From NCBI RefSeq assembly GCF_025264645.1, contig NZ_CP073696.1, positions 3,658,001 to 3,722,000 of the forward strand: a stretch of DNA of 64,000 bases, read 5' to 3'. The DNA is from Edaphobacter lichenicola. Its GTDB lineage: Bacteria > Acidobacteriota > Terriglobia > Terriglobales > Acidobacteriaceae. This document shows positions 56,440 through 64,000 of the stretch, piece by piece. A program made the position numbers and the translations under genes. Position 1 is the first letter of the stretch; each line of letters starts with the position of its first letter. The notes under the pieces were generated by a model. It ran no database searches and had not been told where the DNA came from. It saw only the letters and a list, made by a program, of their open reading frames with translations.

Positions 56440-56919
56440 GTGTCTTCAAAAAATAAAGCTACTGCCAAGACTGGCATCTCAAGTCAGAACAAAGTGGCTC
56501 GGAAGAAGGTATCTTCAGAGGCCCGACGCTTTGCAAAGGTTCTTCGGCAAATAGTGGATCCTCACGCTCTTTTGATCATGCGCGAGCTGAGTCTGAATGT
56601 TCGGCGCTTTCAGAATATTCAGGCTCAGACAAAGATTGGTTCCCATCTCCTGAGTTCCCGGCTCCGCCGCTTGGAAAAGGACGGCATTGTCGAGCGCAGG
56701 CTCTACTGTGACCATCCCCCACGCTTTGAATACTTTGCAACGGCTAAAGGTGGTGAGCTGGACGAGGTTCTCTTCGCGGCTGCCAACTGGAATATCAAAT
56801 GGGATGACTCGGCGGAAGAACCTTCGCTCGCGGTCTTCGATAAAAATACTGGCGAGAGACTGGGGACCATTCCTCCTCCTAAGAAATCTACCCGACGTCG
56901 GAGGCGCGTTGCGGACTAG
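56440..56919 (+). CDS. HxlR-family regulator, second copy, basic ends
   Basis: A 159-residue winged-helix protein related to the divergent one. It has VDPHALLIMRELSLNVRRFQNIQAQTKIGSHLLSSRLRRLEKDGIV, then RFEYFATAKG. The redox Cys of the first copy is replaced (EARRFAKVLRQ). A Lys-rich N-terminal extension (about 25 residues) and a short basic C terminus (KKSTRRRRRVAD) flank the domain. The start is GTG 56440 with a poor ribosome site, so the true start may differ. It lies upstream of a 23-bp inverted repeat and the cysteine hydrolase gene. Confidence 0.85.
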   Translation: MSSKNKATAKTGISSQNKVARKKVSSEARRFAKVLRQIVDPHALLIMRELSLNVRRFQNIQAQTKIGSHLLSSRLRRLEKDGIVERRLYCDHPPRFEYFATAKGGELDEVLFAAANWNIKWDDSAEEPSLAVFDKNTGERLGTIPPPKKSTRRRRRVAD

Positions 56920-57003
56920 CGAGCATATGCTGCTGTTAGAGAACGAATTTCATGCAGGTGCTCGGATCAGATATTTCACGACAGCGATTGACATCTCTCT
57001 CAT

Positions 57004-57026
57004 GTAACTTCATAATTTGAAGTGAC
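57004..57026. promoter_or_regulatory. 23-bp inverted repeat, site A
   Basis: GTAACTTC-ATAATTT-GAAGTGAC, matching GTNNCTTC-N7-GAAGNNAC, 98 bases before the cysteine hydrolase start at 57124. It shares both arms and the 7-base AT spacer with sites at 63308 and 63468. Likely operator of one regulator. Confidence 0.75.
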
Positions 57027-57123
57027 GCAATTAACGATGTTGATTGCGACGCATTGAAGATGTCGCGATCTCTAAGACGCTGAGAAGACCCACAAAGGAT
57101 GCGCTCCGCCCCGGAGGATACCG

Positions 57124-57771
57124 TTGGCTATAGAAACCTACACATGTGACCAAACCGCTCTCTTGATCATGGACCCGTACAACGATTTCATGAGCGAGGG
57201 CGGCAAACTCTATAGTGCTCTCCAAGAGATCGCTGAATTAGTGGGCTTCCAGGAAAATATGCGACGCCTTTTACAGGCCGTTCGAAGCCTGGGAATCAAG
57301 GTCTTTATCGTGCCCCATCATCGCTCTGGCGGATCTAATTTAGCTGAATGGCGCTTCGTGAATGCCTCTCAGCGAAAGGCTGATGAGATGCAACTCGCGG
57401 CTCATGGGACTTGGGGTGGTGACTGGCATCCCGAGTTCGGGCCCCGCCCTGGAGATATTGTCGTACAAGAGCATTGGGGACAGAGTGGCTTCGCGAATAC
57501 AGACCTTGACGTACTTCTCAAGCAGCACGGAATTTCCAGGGTAATTCTGGTCGGGATGGCCGCTCATACCTGCGTTGAATCGACTGGACGCTTCGCAATG
57601 GAACTGGCTTATCATGTGACGCTCGTAAAAGACGCGACATCGGCCTACAACCCTGAATCGATGCGGGTCGCGCACGAGATCACTGGCCCAACCTTTGCCC
57701 ACAGAATCCTTGACACGGAAGCGTTGATAGAGGAGCTTTCTCTCGCGCTCCCACCTGACTTTCCAATCTAA
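57124..57771 (+). CDS. Cysteine hydrolase of the isochorismatase fold
   Basis: A 215-residue alpha/beta protein. Asp17 in LLIMDPYNDF and Cys150 in GMAAHTCVESTGR are the expected catalytic Asp and Cys. In place of the usual Lys segment it has VVQEHWGQSGFANTDLD, a variant form, so the canonical Lys is not evident. It starts with TTG 57124 behind CGGAGG. A close paralogue begins at 63665 (same DPYNDFMSEGGKLY and FIVPHHR). Relatives hydrolyse amides or vinyl ethers; the substrate is unknown. It is followed 48 bases later by the FAD protein, so a two-gene unit is likely, controlled by site A. Confidence 0.85.
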   Translation: MAIETYTCDQTALLIMDPYNDFMSEGGKLYSALQEIAELVGFQENMRRLLQAVRSLGIKVFIVPHHRSGGSNLAEWRFVNASQRKADEMQLAAHGTWGGDWHPEFGPRPGDIVVQEHWGQSGFANTDLDVLLKQHGISRVILVGMAAHTCVESTGRFAMELAYHVTLVKDATSAYNPESMRVAHEITGPTFAHRILDTEALIEELSLALPPDFPI

Positions 57772-57819
57772 TTTAATGCGGCCGATTATTTATAGACCGC
57801 CAACTAATGGGAGACGATC

Positions 57820-59478
57820 ATGATCCGAGCTGACGAGCTAGCAAAAATTCCGCTTTTCAATTGTCTTAGCGAATCCCAAAGAGAGCGGATAGCCAGAAAT
57901 GCAGCCGAACTGAACGTGCAGCCCGGGGAATGGATCATCCGAGAAGGTGAGACACCTTTCTTCTTTGTCCTATTGGAAGGCGCTCTTTATTTAGAGAAAG
58001 AATACGGCGGAGCAAGTAGGGTGCGCAGCCAATACAAGCCGGGGGACTTTTACGGGGAGACTCCGATCTTGCTAGATGCTCCCACAATTGCGTCCCTCCG
58101 AGCCAAAGAGTCATCGCGCCTAATCCGTTTAGATCGCAATCAATTCAAGGAACTCATCGACTCGTCTCCAGAGTGCGCAAATTTGGTCGTTCAGACGATG
58201 AGCAAGAGGCTGGCATCCATGAGGGAATACATGCGCGAAAACAATCCGTTGCGCGTACTCATTGTCGGATCTCAATATGACGACGAATGTCGCAGCATTC
58301 GCTCGTTCCTAGCACTAAATCGTATTCCCTATGAATGGGTCGATGGCGAGCGCGAGCCGGAGCGCGTGACAGTATGCCCTCCTGCTAACTTCAAAGGTGC
58401 CTTCGTCATTGTCGACAACTCGGTTTTTGTTGGAGGACCTCTCACCGTGCGCAAGGTTGCTGAGGCACTGGGTATCAGGACAAATCCGAGTAAGGAAAAC
58501 TACGATGTCGTCGTTATTGGAGGCGGTCCGGCCGGATTGGCAGCGGCCGTCTACGGGGCTTCGGAGGGACTCAGCGTTTTGTTGTTGGAAAAGAACGCCA
58601 CTGGAGGTCAGGCTGGGACATCATCCCGCATCGAGAACTACCTCGGCTTTCCGAACGGAATTTCAGGGGATGAACTAACCTCTCGAGCGTTGAAACAGGC
58701 GACGAGATTCGATGCTGAAATGGTAATGACGCGCAACGTCGAAGCTATCTCCCGTTCTTCTCCAGGCTACTCAGTGCATTTAGACAGTGGTCTGCAGGTC
58801 GAAACAAAGGCCGTGGTCCTAGCTGCCGGAGTGCAATGGAGAAGACTGCAGGCGGAGGGAATTGATCGCCTCACCGGAAAGGGCGTGCTCTATGGAGCGG
58901 CTCGTACCGAGGCGCCCACGGTGGTTGGGAGGCATGTCTTCATTGTAGGGGGTGGCAACTCTGCTGGACAGGCGGCGATGTTCTTTTCAAGCTATGCCAG
59001 TTCAGTGACACTTCTGATTCGCGGTTCAGGCCTCGAATCCTCCATGTCGCAGTACTTGATTGATCAGTTGGCCCAACGCAGCAATATTGCTGTGGAGCCA
59101 CTCACTCAGGTGCTCTCTGTGAGCGGTGAAAGCTGCCTTGAGACGATCTGCACCATCACAGAAGGCAATGTACTGCAACGAAATGCCGATGCCCTCTTTG
59201 TGATGATCGGGGCTCATGCCGATACTGCGTGGCTCCCTAAAGTATTGGAGAGAGATTCGAACGGATTCATTTGCACGGGACGCGACCTGTCCCATTTTCC
59301 TCATAAGCGGGCGCCCTTCGCGTTGGAGACGAATCTTGCCGGTGTCTTCTGCGCTGGAGACGTTCGGCATGATTCGATCAAACGTGTCTCAAGTGCCGTA
59401 GGCGAAGGCAGCATGGCGATCGCATTCATCCATCAGTACCTGGCACTCGAAGAACCGATCGGAAGCCTCTCTTTTTGA
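57820..59478 (+). CDS. cNMP-like domain, thioredoxin-like domain and thioredoxin-reductase-like FAD protein (copy 1)
   Basis: A 552-residue fusion. Residues 1-135 form a CRP-type beta-roll (GEWIIREGE, FFVLLEGAL, GDFYGETPILL); the Arg that holds the cyclic phosphate is absent (LLDAPTIASL). Residues 143-222 are thioredoxin/glutaredoxin-like (RVLIVGSQYDDECRSIRSFL, GPLTVRKVAEALG) without a CxxC. Residues 228-550 are a two-Rossmann flavoprotein (VVIGGGPAGLAAAVYGA, IENYLGFPNGISG, VGGGNSAGQAA, GVFCAGDVRH). At the place of the redox CxxC of thioredoxin reductase it reads YGAARTEA, so it cannot be a normal TrxR. It follows the cysteine hydrolase by 48 bases. A paralogue lies at 60591-62234. Confidence 0.92.
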   Translation: MIRADELAKIPLFNCLSESQRERIARNAAELNVQPGEWIIREGETPFFFVLLEGALYLEKEYGGASRVRSQYKPGDFYGETPILLDAPTIASLRAKESSRLIRLDRNQFKELIDSSPECANLVVQTMSKRLASMREYMRENNPLRVLIVGSQYDDECRSIRSFLALNRIPYEWVDGEREPERVTVCPPANFKGAFVIVDNSVFVGGPLTVRKVAEALGIRTNPSKENYDVVVIGGGPAGLAAAVYGASEGLSVLLLEKNATGGQAGTSSRIENYLGFPNGISGDELTSRALKQATRFDAEMVMTRNVEAISRSSPGYSVHLDSGLQVETKAVVLAAGVQWRRLQAEGIDRLTGKGVLYGAARTEAPTVVGRHVFIVGGGNSAGQAAMFFSSYASSVTLLIRGSGLESSMSQYLIDQLAQRSNIAVEPLTQVLSVSGESCLETICTITEGNVLQRNADALFVMIGAHADTAWLPKVLERDSNGFICTGRDLSHFPHKRAPFALETNLAGVFCAGDVRHDSIKRVSSAVGEGSMAIAFIHQYLALEEPIGSLSF

Positions 59479-59617
59479 GACGCTACGTTTATATCTTTTT
59501 TCAGAGCGTCTGATTGGCGCCGCGGAATGCACTTGTGATGTTTTGACGCGGTCGTCCGGAATGCGGTTGGCCCGGTCATCGTAGCGTTGCCTGTCTTATG
59601 AGGAAAGGAGGAATCCC

Positions 59618-60586
59618 ATGCGAGGATACGGAAATGAATGGGGCAAGCACTTTTTTATCGAAGCGGCGGCAAGCCTAGTCGTAGAGCCAACGAGCAGACC
59701 GCCGTTCGCAGTTACACGTCTCATCTCAACTGTGGTCCCACCGGACATCAGTACAACAATTCCAACGGAAGACTCTTTCTTGATCTCTGTTGCTTTACAG
59801 CCCATGGGCAAGGGGGTTTGGGAGCATTGGAGCGACGGCAAGCCACTGGCAGTGCCCGTGATCCCTTCGTTCCACGCGAGTGTCTTTGACTTACAGGCTG
59901 GGCAAATCGCTTGGGTTAAGACTGCGTTCGATTATTTGCACTTCAACATGCCTCGGGAAACCGTGAATGCTTTCACCGATGACCACGATCTGGCTAGGGT
60001 TACATCCATACGGCCAACGATCTGTGTCAATGATCACGCAGTAGCGAACCTTACCCGGCTCATCCTCCCGTTCCTGGAGGATCCCCAAGAAAGAAGTGAT
60101 CTTTTTCTTGATCACTTTGGCCTCTTGTTGTGTTCCCGTCTTGTGGAGGGTTATGCGACGGCTTCTCCAATTAGGGACATGCATCGCGGCGGCTTAGCGC
60201 CGTGGCAGAAACGTAGAGCTGAAGAGCTTCTCATGAATCATTTGGGCGGTAACCTTAAACTGGATCGGCTCGCTAGAGAATGTAATCTCTCTCCGGGACA
60301 CTTTGCGCGAGCATTCAAAACAACCTTTGGTGTTTCAGTCCACCGTTGGGTCGTCGATCGTCGGATTGATTATGCAAAGGCACTCTTGACTCATTCCGCT
60401 CTCTCTTTACCTGACGTAGCGTTTCGTACTGGATTTTCAAGCCAATCCACTTTCACGCGAGCATTTCAGCAGAGGGTGGGCACCGGTCCGGGGCAATGGA
60501 GACGTAGCATGGGGCCACCCGTTCGCGGGAGTTCCTCTTTGGCTTCTCGAACTCGTTACGATATGACCTCGCCGGTTCAGATCTAA
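59618..60586 (+). CDS. AraC-family transcriptional regulator
   Basis: A 322-residue regulator, AAAGGAGG before ATG 59618. The long N-terminal part (about 1-205) has no clear domain signature. The C-terminal double helix-turn-helix is complete: LKLDRLARECNLSPGHFARAFKTTFG and LSLPDVAFRTGFSSQSTFTRAFQQRVGTGPGQWR. A polar tail of about 25 residues follows. It sits between the two paralogous FAD protein genes and converges with the second at a 4-base gap. It may regulate the neighbouring genes. Confidence 0.9.
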   Translation: MRGYGNEWGKHFFIEAAASLVVEPTSRPPFAVTRLISTVVPPDISTTIPTEDSFLISVALQPMGKGVWEHWSDGKPLAVPVIPSFHASVFDLQAGQIAWVKTAFDYLHFNMPRETVNAFTDDHDLARVTSIRPTICVNDHAVANLTRLILPFLEDPQERSDLFLDHFGLLLCSRLVEGYATASPIRDMHRGGLAPWQKRRAEELLMNHLGGNLKLDRLARECNLSPGHFARAFKTTFGVSVHRWVVDRRIDYAKALLTHSALSLPDVAFRTGFSSQSTFTRAFQQRVGTGPGQWRRSMGPPVRGSSSLASRTRYDMTSPVQI

Positions 60587-60590
60587 CTTT

Positions 60591-62234
60591 TTAGGCGACA
60601 AGCTCTTCAGGTTGTATCTCGAGAGCGAGATATTGATGGATGAACGATATGGCCATGCTTCCTTCGCCCATGCCGCTCGAGACCCGTTTGATTGAGTCGT
60701 GCCGAATGTCTCCGGCACAAAAAATTCCGTGAAGGTTGGTTTCGAGTAGAAATGGGGCGCGGACACCAGCGGGTGTTGCGACATCCCGACCGGTATAGAT
60801 AAACCCATTTGGGTCTCGCTGCAGATCTTCGGGCATCCACGAGTTTGCCGCGCACGCGCCAATCATGATGAAAAGCGCGTCTGCTGGTCGTGACTGGATG
60901 TGGCCATCTGCGATGGTACGGATCGATTCGAGATGGACATCACCAGCGGCTGAAATAAGCTCGGTACCCGTTTCAATATGGATATTGCTTCTTCTCCGCA
61001 GCTGTTCAATCAGATACTGCGACATGGATGATTCCAGGCCTGAACTTCGAACCAAGAGTGTTACCGACGATGCGTAGCCGGAGAAGAACATGGCGGCTTG
61101 CCCAGCCGAGTTTCCGGCGCCCACGAGGAAGACTTCTTTTCCGACCACAGAATGAGCCTCCGTACGAGCCGCGCCATAGAGGATTCCTCTGCCGATAAGC
61201 GGTTTTAGACCAGGTACGTCAAGCTTCCTCCATTGCACACCTGTCGCAAGCAGAACCGACCTAGTTTTCACCTTGCATCCGCCGTCCATCTCCACGCAGT
61301 ACCCGCCCGGGAAGGAGAAAATGCTTTGAGCTTCACGCGTCACGACAATTTCCGCCCCGAAATGTTCCGCCTGCTTGAAAGCCCGCGCTCCTAAATCGTT
61401 ACCGGAGATTCCTGTTGGGAAGCCGGGATAATTTTCTATTCGACTGGAACATGCAGCCTGACCTCCAATCCCTCGCTTTTCGATCAACAGTACCTCTAGG
61501 CCTTCTGAGGCCCCATAGACCGCTGCTGCCAATCCCGCTGGCCCTCCACCTACTATGACAACGTCATACCCAATCTGTGAAGGGGTGGTCTTCATTCCCA
61601 GAGCTTCTGCCACTTTGCGAACAGTAAGTGGACAGCCGACGACCTTCGACTGATCAACTACAACGAAAGGCTCGCCACAATTATTAACGGTCTCTGGATT
61701 AGCTTGATGGTCTGTCCATCTGTAAGAGATATGGTTTTGGGAAAGAAAATCTCTTATGTCTCGGCACTCCATGTTGTACTGCGAACCAAATACTCGCACT
61801 CGAAGAGCATCGTTTACTTGCATGTGGTCTTGGATCATCTTCAAACGCTTTGTCATCACCTCGATAACGATTTCATTGCATCTGCGCGACGACGCGATCA
61901 TATCCATAAACTGGACTCTATCGAGCCGCAGGACTCGGGAAGGCTCCGTAGCTTGCAATGATGCAATTGCAACCGAATCTAGAAGGATGGGGATTTCACC
62001 GTAGAAATCTCCCGGCACATACTGAGCTTTCACTTTATTGGTGCCACCATAATCCTTCTCACAGGTGAGGGAACCCTCCAGCAGGACGAAAAAGGAAGGC
62101 ATTTCACCTTCCCGGATAATCCATTCGCCAGGGTGAACCGACAGCTCCGCGGCTGAATCCGCAATCTTTTGAAGCCATTCGTCATTGAGGCAATCAAATA
62201 ACGGAAAAGCTTTGAGTTCTTCAGCTGCGATCAT
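60591..62234 (-). CDS. cNMP-like domain, thioredoxin-like domain and thioredoxin-reductase-like FAD protein (copy 2)
   Basis: 547 residues from ATG 62234 (GAAGGGAAC just before; the frame extends to 62339 without a ribosome site). Collinear with copy 1 over its whole length: beta-roll with GDFYGEIPILL and no phosphate-binding Arg (LDSVAIASL), thioredoxin-like part RVRVFGSQYNMECRDIRDFL, then VIVGGGPAGLAAAVYGA, IENYPGFPTGISG, VGAGNSAGQAA and IFCAGDIRH. Again YGAARTEA stands in place of CxxC. This conservation in both copies argues for a distinct activity, perhaps NAD(P)H:acceptor reduction. It is divergent in layout from copy 1, with an AraC gene between. Confidence 0.92.
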   Translation of the reverse strand: MIAAEELKAFPLFDCLNDEWLQKIADSAAELSVHPGEWIIREGEMPSFFVLLEGSLTCEKDYGGTNKVKAQYVPGDFYGEIPILLDSVAIASLQATEPSRVLRLDRVQFMDMIASSRRCNEIVIEVMTKRLKMIQDHMQVNDALRVRVFGSQYNMECRDIRDFLSQNHISYRWTDHQANPETVNNCGEPFVVVDQSKVVGCPLTVRKVAEALGMKTTPSQIGYDVVIVGGGPAGLAAAVYGASEGLEVLLIEKRGIGGQAACSSRIENYPGFPTGISGNDLGARAFKQAEHFGAEIVVTREAQSIFSFPGGYCVEMDGGCKVKTRSVLLATGVQWRKLDVPGLKPLIGRGILYGAARTEAHSVVGKEVFLVGAGNSAGQAAMFFSGYASSVTLLVRSSGLESSMSQYLIEQLRRRSNIHIETGTELISAAGDVHLESIRTIADGHIQSRPADALFIMIGACAANSWMPEDLQRDPNGFIYTGRDVATPAGVRAPFLLETNLHGIFCAGDIRHDSIKRVSSGMGEGSMAISFIHQYLALEIQPEELVA

Positions 62235-62553
62235 TGTCTTGTTCCCTTCTCGTAGCCACTGAAGGCAACGCGAGCGTTGTCTCTTCAAGTGTTGTACGTT
62301 TGGCATCGCTGTTGACCCGATACCAAGATCCGTGGTCATCAGTCCCTGTGGCCGCGGTGTATTTCTTGAAGCTAGGCTATGAAGATCGGAATTTCTTTGC
62401 AGAAACGAACGAAATTACGCGTTGTTATGCACGTTCGCGATTTCGGATTGCTCTACTTACCCCATTGCCCAGAGTGAGGAGAGAAGACCCCGGGGCTCGA
62501 CGCACACTCTGCACGTCGAGCGATCTCCCGGAGGAGTCCTCCCTTTTCCGACG
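62235..62553. other. Gap with hairpin behind the SDR gene
   Basis: About 320 bases between two minus-strand genes. GCTCGACG (62495-62502) pairs perfectly with CGTCGAGC (62514-62521), loop 11 bases, 33 bases beyond the SDR stop: a probable terminator without a T run. The remainder must hold the promoter of FAD protein copy 2; no copy of the 23-bp operator was seen. Confidence 0.5.
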
Positions 62554-63300
62554 CTACTCTCCACCGGCGACAATGATCAGCTCTCCGCTGATCCAGCGAG
62601 AGTCGTCAGATGCTAAGAAAACGATAGGAAAGGCCACATCATCAGGCTCTCCCATCCGTCCTAAAGGAGTGAGTTCAACATAATGCTTTTGCATGGGGCT
62701 ATTCGCCAGACCGCCTGCGATAAACCCTTCGGTCATGATTATGCCTGGATTGAGAGAGTTGACGCGGATTTTGCGTGGTCCGAGTTCTTTGCTCAGAACC
62801 TTCGTGATTGCGTCCACAGCAGCCTTGCTCGCTGAAGAGATTGCCGATTTTGCTGGAGCAACCGAATTGACACGAGAACCAATGTTGATGATGCTTCCAC
62901 CCTCAGATGGAAACAGATAAAGTGCAGCCTTCGTAGTCAACAGGAGCCCAAGGACGTTCAGGTTATGTTCGCGGTGATATTTATCTGGGGTTACCTCCTC
63001 AAGAGGTCCAAACGCATATATGCCGGCATTGTTGACCAGGATGTCGAGCTTGCCGTATACCTCTTTGGTTTTCGCGAAAAGCTCAGCGATCTGCTTTTCA
63101 TCGGAAACATCGGCGCCGACAGCAATTGCTTTGCCTCCTGCAGCGACAATCTCCGATACAACCCTGTCCGCGTCATTTTTGCTTGTGTGAAAGTTCACTA
63201 CGACCGATGCGCCCTCTGCTGCCAGTCGCTTCGCTGCTGCCGCGCCAATTCCCTTCGACGCTCCCGTTACAACCGCGATCTTTCCCGTTAGCTTGTTCAT
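62554..63300 (-). CDS. SDR-family oxidoreductase with Tyr-to-Ser change in the active site
   Basis: 248 residues from ATG 63300 (reading frame open to 63336). GASKGIGAAAAKRL is the cofactor loop, NFHTSKNDADRVV suggests NADP preference, and NNAG is at 90-93. INIGSRVNS carries the Ser, Lys159 lies in SSASKAA, and WISGELIIVAGG is the end. At the Tyr position (155) stands Ser: ISSASK where family members have YSASK, a single-base change from TAT to TCT. A 23-bp inverted repeat ends eight bases before the start and covers the ribosome site region. The gene is divergent from the second cysteine hydrolase. Confidence 0.9.
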   Translation of the reverse strand: MNKLTGKIAVVTGASKGIGAAAAKRLAAEGASVVVNFHTSKNDADRVVSEIVAAGGKAIAVGADVSDEKQIAELFAKTKEVYGKLDILVNNAGIYAFGPLEEVTPDKYHREHNLNVLGLLLTTKAALYLFPSEGGSIINIGSRVNSVAPAKSAISSASKAAVDAITKVLSKELGPRKIRVNSLNPGIIMTEGFIAGGLANSPMQKHYVELTPLGRMGEPDDVAFPIVFLASDDSRWISGELIIVAGGE

Positions 63301-63307
63301 AGTCACA

Positions 63308-63330
63308 GTATCTTCTTTTTTTGAAGTTAC
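63308..63330. promoter_or_regulatory. 23-bp inverted repeat, site C
   Basis: GTATCTTC-TTTTTTT-GAAGTTAC on the plus strand, the same GTNNCTTC-N7-GAAGNNAC plan, directly in front of the SDR start at 63300. At this place a bound protein would block translation start or transcription of the SDR gene. Confidence 0.75.
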
Positions 63331-63467
63331 ATGCAACAGTGAGATGCGGACTTCAAGCGAAATGATTCCCTAATCTTTTCTTTTACACTCAAATAGAGTG
63401 CATTTAGACATGATTGCATATAGATATACTGCCCACCTACAAACAAACATATAAATAAATTCCTTGT

Positions 63468-63490
63468 GTAACTTCATAAATAGAAGACAC
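63468..63490. promoter_or_regulatory. 23-bp inverted repeat, site B
   Basis: GTAACTTC-ATAAATA-GAAGACAC, in the divergent promoter region between the SDR gene (minus) and the second cysteine hydrolase gene (plus), 175 bases before its start. It is the closest match to site A, which lies before the paralogous hydrolase. Confidence 0.75.
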
Positions 63491-63664
63491 TATGCTATCG
63501 TTTCTCAAAGACACAAGTTCGACGACGTTTTCGAACGTTGACCGGGCTAGGAATTGGTCGATCTCGAAGCAGTTCTCACGCAATACGCAACTGCCCGAAG
63601 GCGGCTCTCCAACCTAAAGTTTCAAACAGGAAAACCAAACTGTTCGCGATTCAAAGGAGCAATT

Positions 63665-64000
63665 ATGTCTACATCGATTTACGAGCAAAGCACTACGGCT
63701 CTTCTCATAGTTGATCCCTACAACGACTTCATGTCTGAAGGCGGAAAGCTCTATGACATCACTAAACCACAAGCAGACTCCGTCGGCTTTTACGAGAACA
63801 TGCGGAAGTTGATACCCGCAGTTCGCGATGCAGGGATACAAGTTTTCATCGTGCCGCACCACAGGACGAGACCTACGGACTTCGTCAACTGGGCTGCCAT
63901 CAATCCCACGCAGCAAGAAACCAAGCGGAAGGAATGTTTCGAAGACGGTGCCTGGGGCGGCCAATTTCATGAAGAGTTCGGTCCGAAGCCCGGGGATGTC
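63665..64000 (+). CDS. Cysteine hydrolase of the isochorismatase fold, second copy (partial)
   Basis: The first 112 codons of a paralogue of the 57124 gene; the gene runs off the right edge. It begins ATG behind CAAAGGAG. ALLIVDPYNDFMSEGGKLYD has the catalytic Asp17, VFIVPHHR follows, and the last visible part is FGPKPGDV, just before the expected catalytic Cys half. Site B of the shared inverted repeat lies upstream. The same regulator probably controls both copies. Confidence 0.88.
   Translation, partial: MSTSIYEQSTTALLIVDPYNDFMSEGGKLYDITKPQADSVGFYENMRKLIPAVRDAGIQVFIVPHHRTRPTDFVNWAAINPTQQETKRKECFEDGAWGGQFHEEFGPKPGDV

Noticed and set aside
1..64000. CRISPR array, insertion sequence or rRNA
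   Set aside because: No regularly spaced repeats, no transposase-like frame and no rRNA sequence were seen.
28116..64000. A second copy of the tRNA-Phe 3' end as right attachment site
   Set aside because: None was found by eye; the far end, if it exists, is probably outside the window.

Overview
The window looks like chromosomal DNA of a soil Acidobacteriota (class Terriglobia, Edaphobacter/Granulicella/Terriglobus-like). This is inferred from protein family flavour: MdtABC-type pumps, a propeller-type sensor kinase, an MlaD protein with repeats, and G/T-skewed intergenic DNA. No rRNA or marker gene allows a firm placement.

Left part (1-28 kb), mostly housekeeping and stable functions. A four-gene cluster at 0.76-4.76 kb encodes two secreted Ser/Asn/Ala-rich proteins, a C39-type cysteine peptidase and an outer-membrane beta-barrel protein with an N-terminal coiled coil. 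This is the plan of the Pseudomonas Fap functional-amyloid operon. The large subunit gene carries a frameshift and has no normal start codon. Next come a hypothetical gene, acpS, an MCE/MlaD protein with five exact 34-residue repeats, pheS without pheT, and a membrane protein/XRE regulator pair with palindromic operators. An FAD monooxygenase-like protein and a HAD-UbiA fusion follow. Then come an mdtABC-like efflux operon, a glucan phosphorylase, a PLP decarboxylase, a diguanylate cyclase and a secreted adenosine deaminase-like protein.

At 28.0 kb a tRNA-Phe gene adjoins a broken tyrosine recombinase. To its right the DNA has an accessory character: mixed base composition, many regulators, relics and paralogous duplications. 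It holds a zinc-ribbon response regulator, a propeller sensor kinase with its NarL-type partner, and a FixJ-like regulator with a decayed inverted copy. Two AraC genes flank a triple direct repeat. An MFS-RND-adaptor-OMF efflux block, a carbonic anhydrase, an epoxide hydrolase relic and a tight SDR-RidA-nitronate monooxygenase-ECF sigma operon follow, then a SpoIIE-type phosphatase.

The right end (52.9-64 kb) is a redox cluster: SDRs, an orphan HlyD adaptor, two HxlR regulators with basic tails, two cysteine hydrolases of the isochorismatase fold, and two large FAD proteins (cNMP-like domain, thioredoxin-like domain, thioredoxin-reductase domain). Three copies of one 23-bp inverted repeat, GTNNCTTC-N7-GAAGNNAC, lie in front of the two cysteine hydrolases and one SDR. 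They suggest one regulon, perhaps controlled by the HxlR proteins. The Fap-like cluster and this regulon are the two most interesting systems seen.
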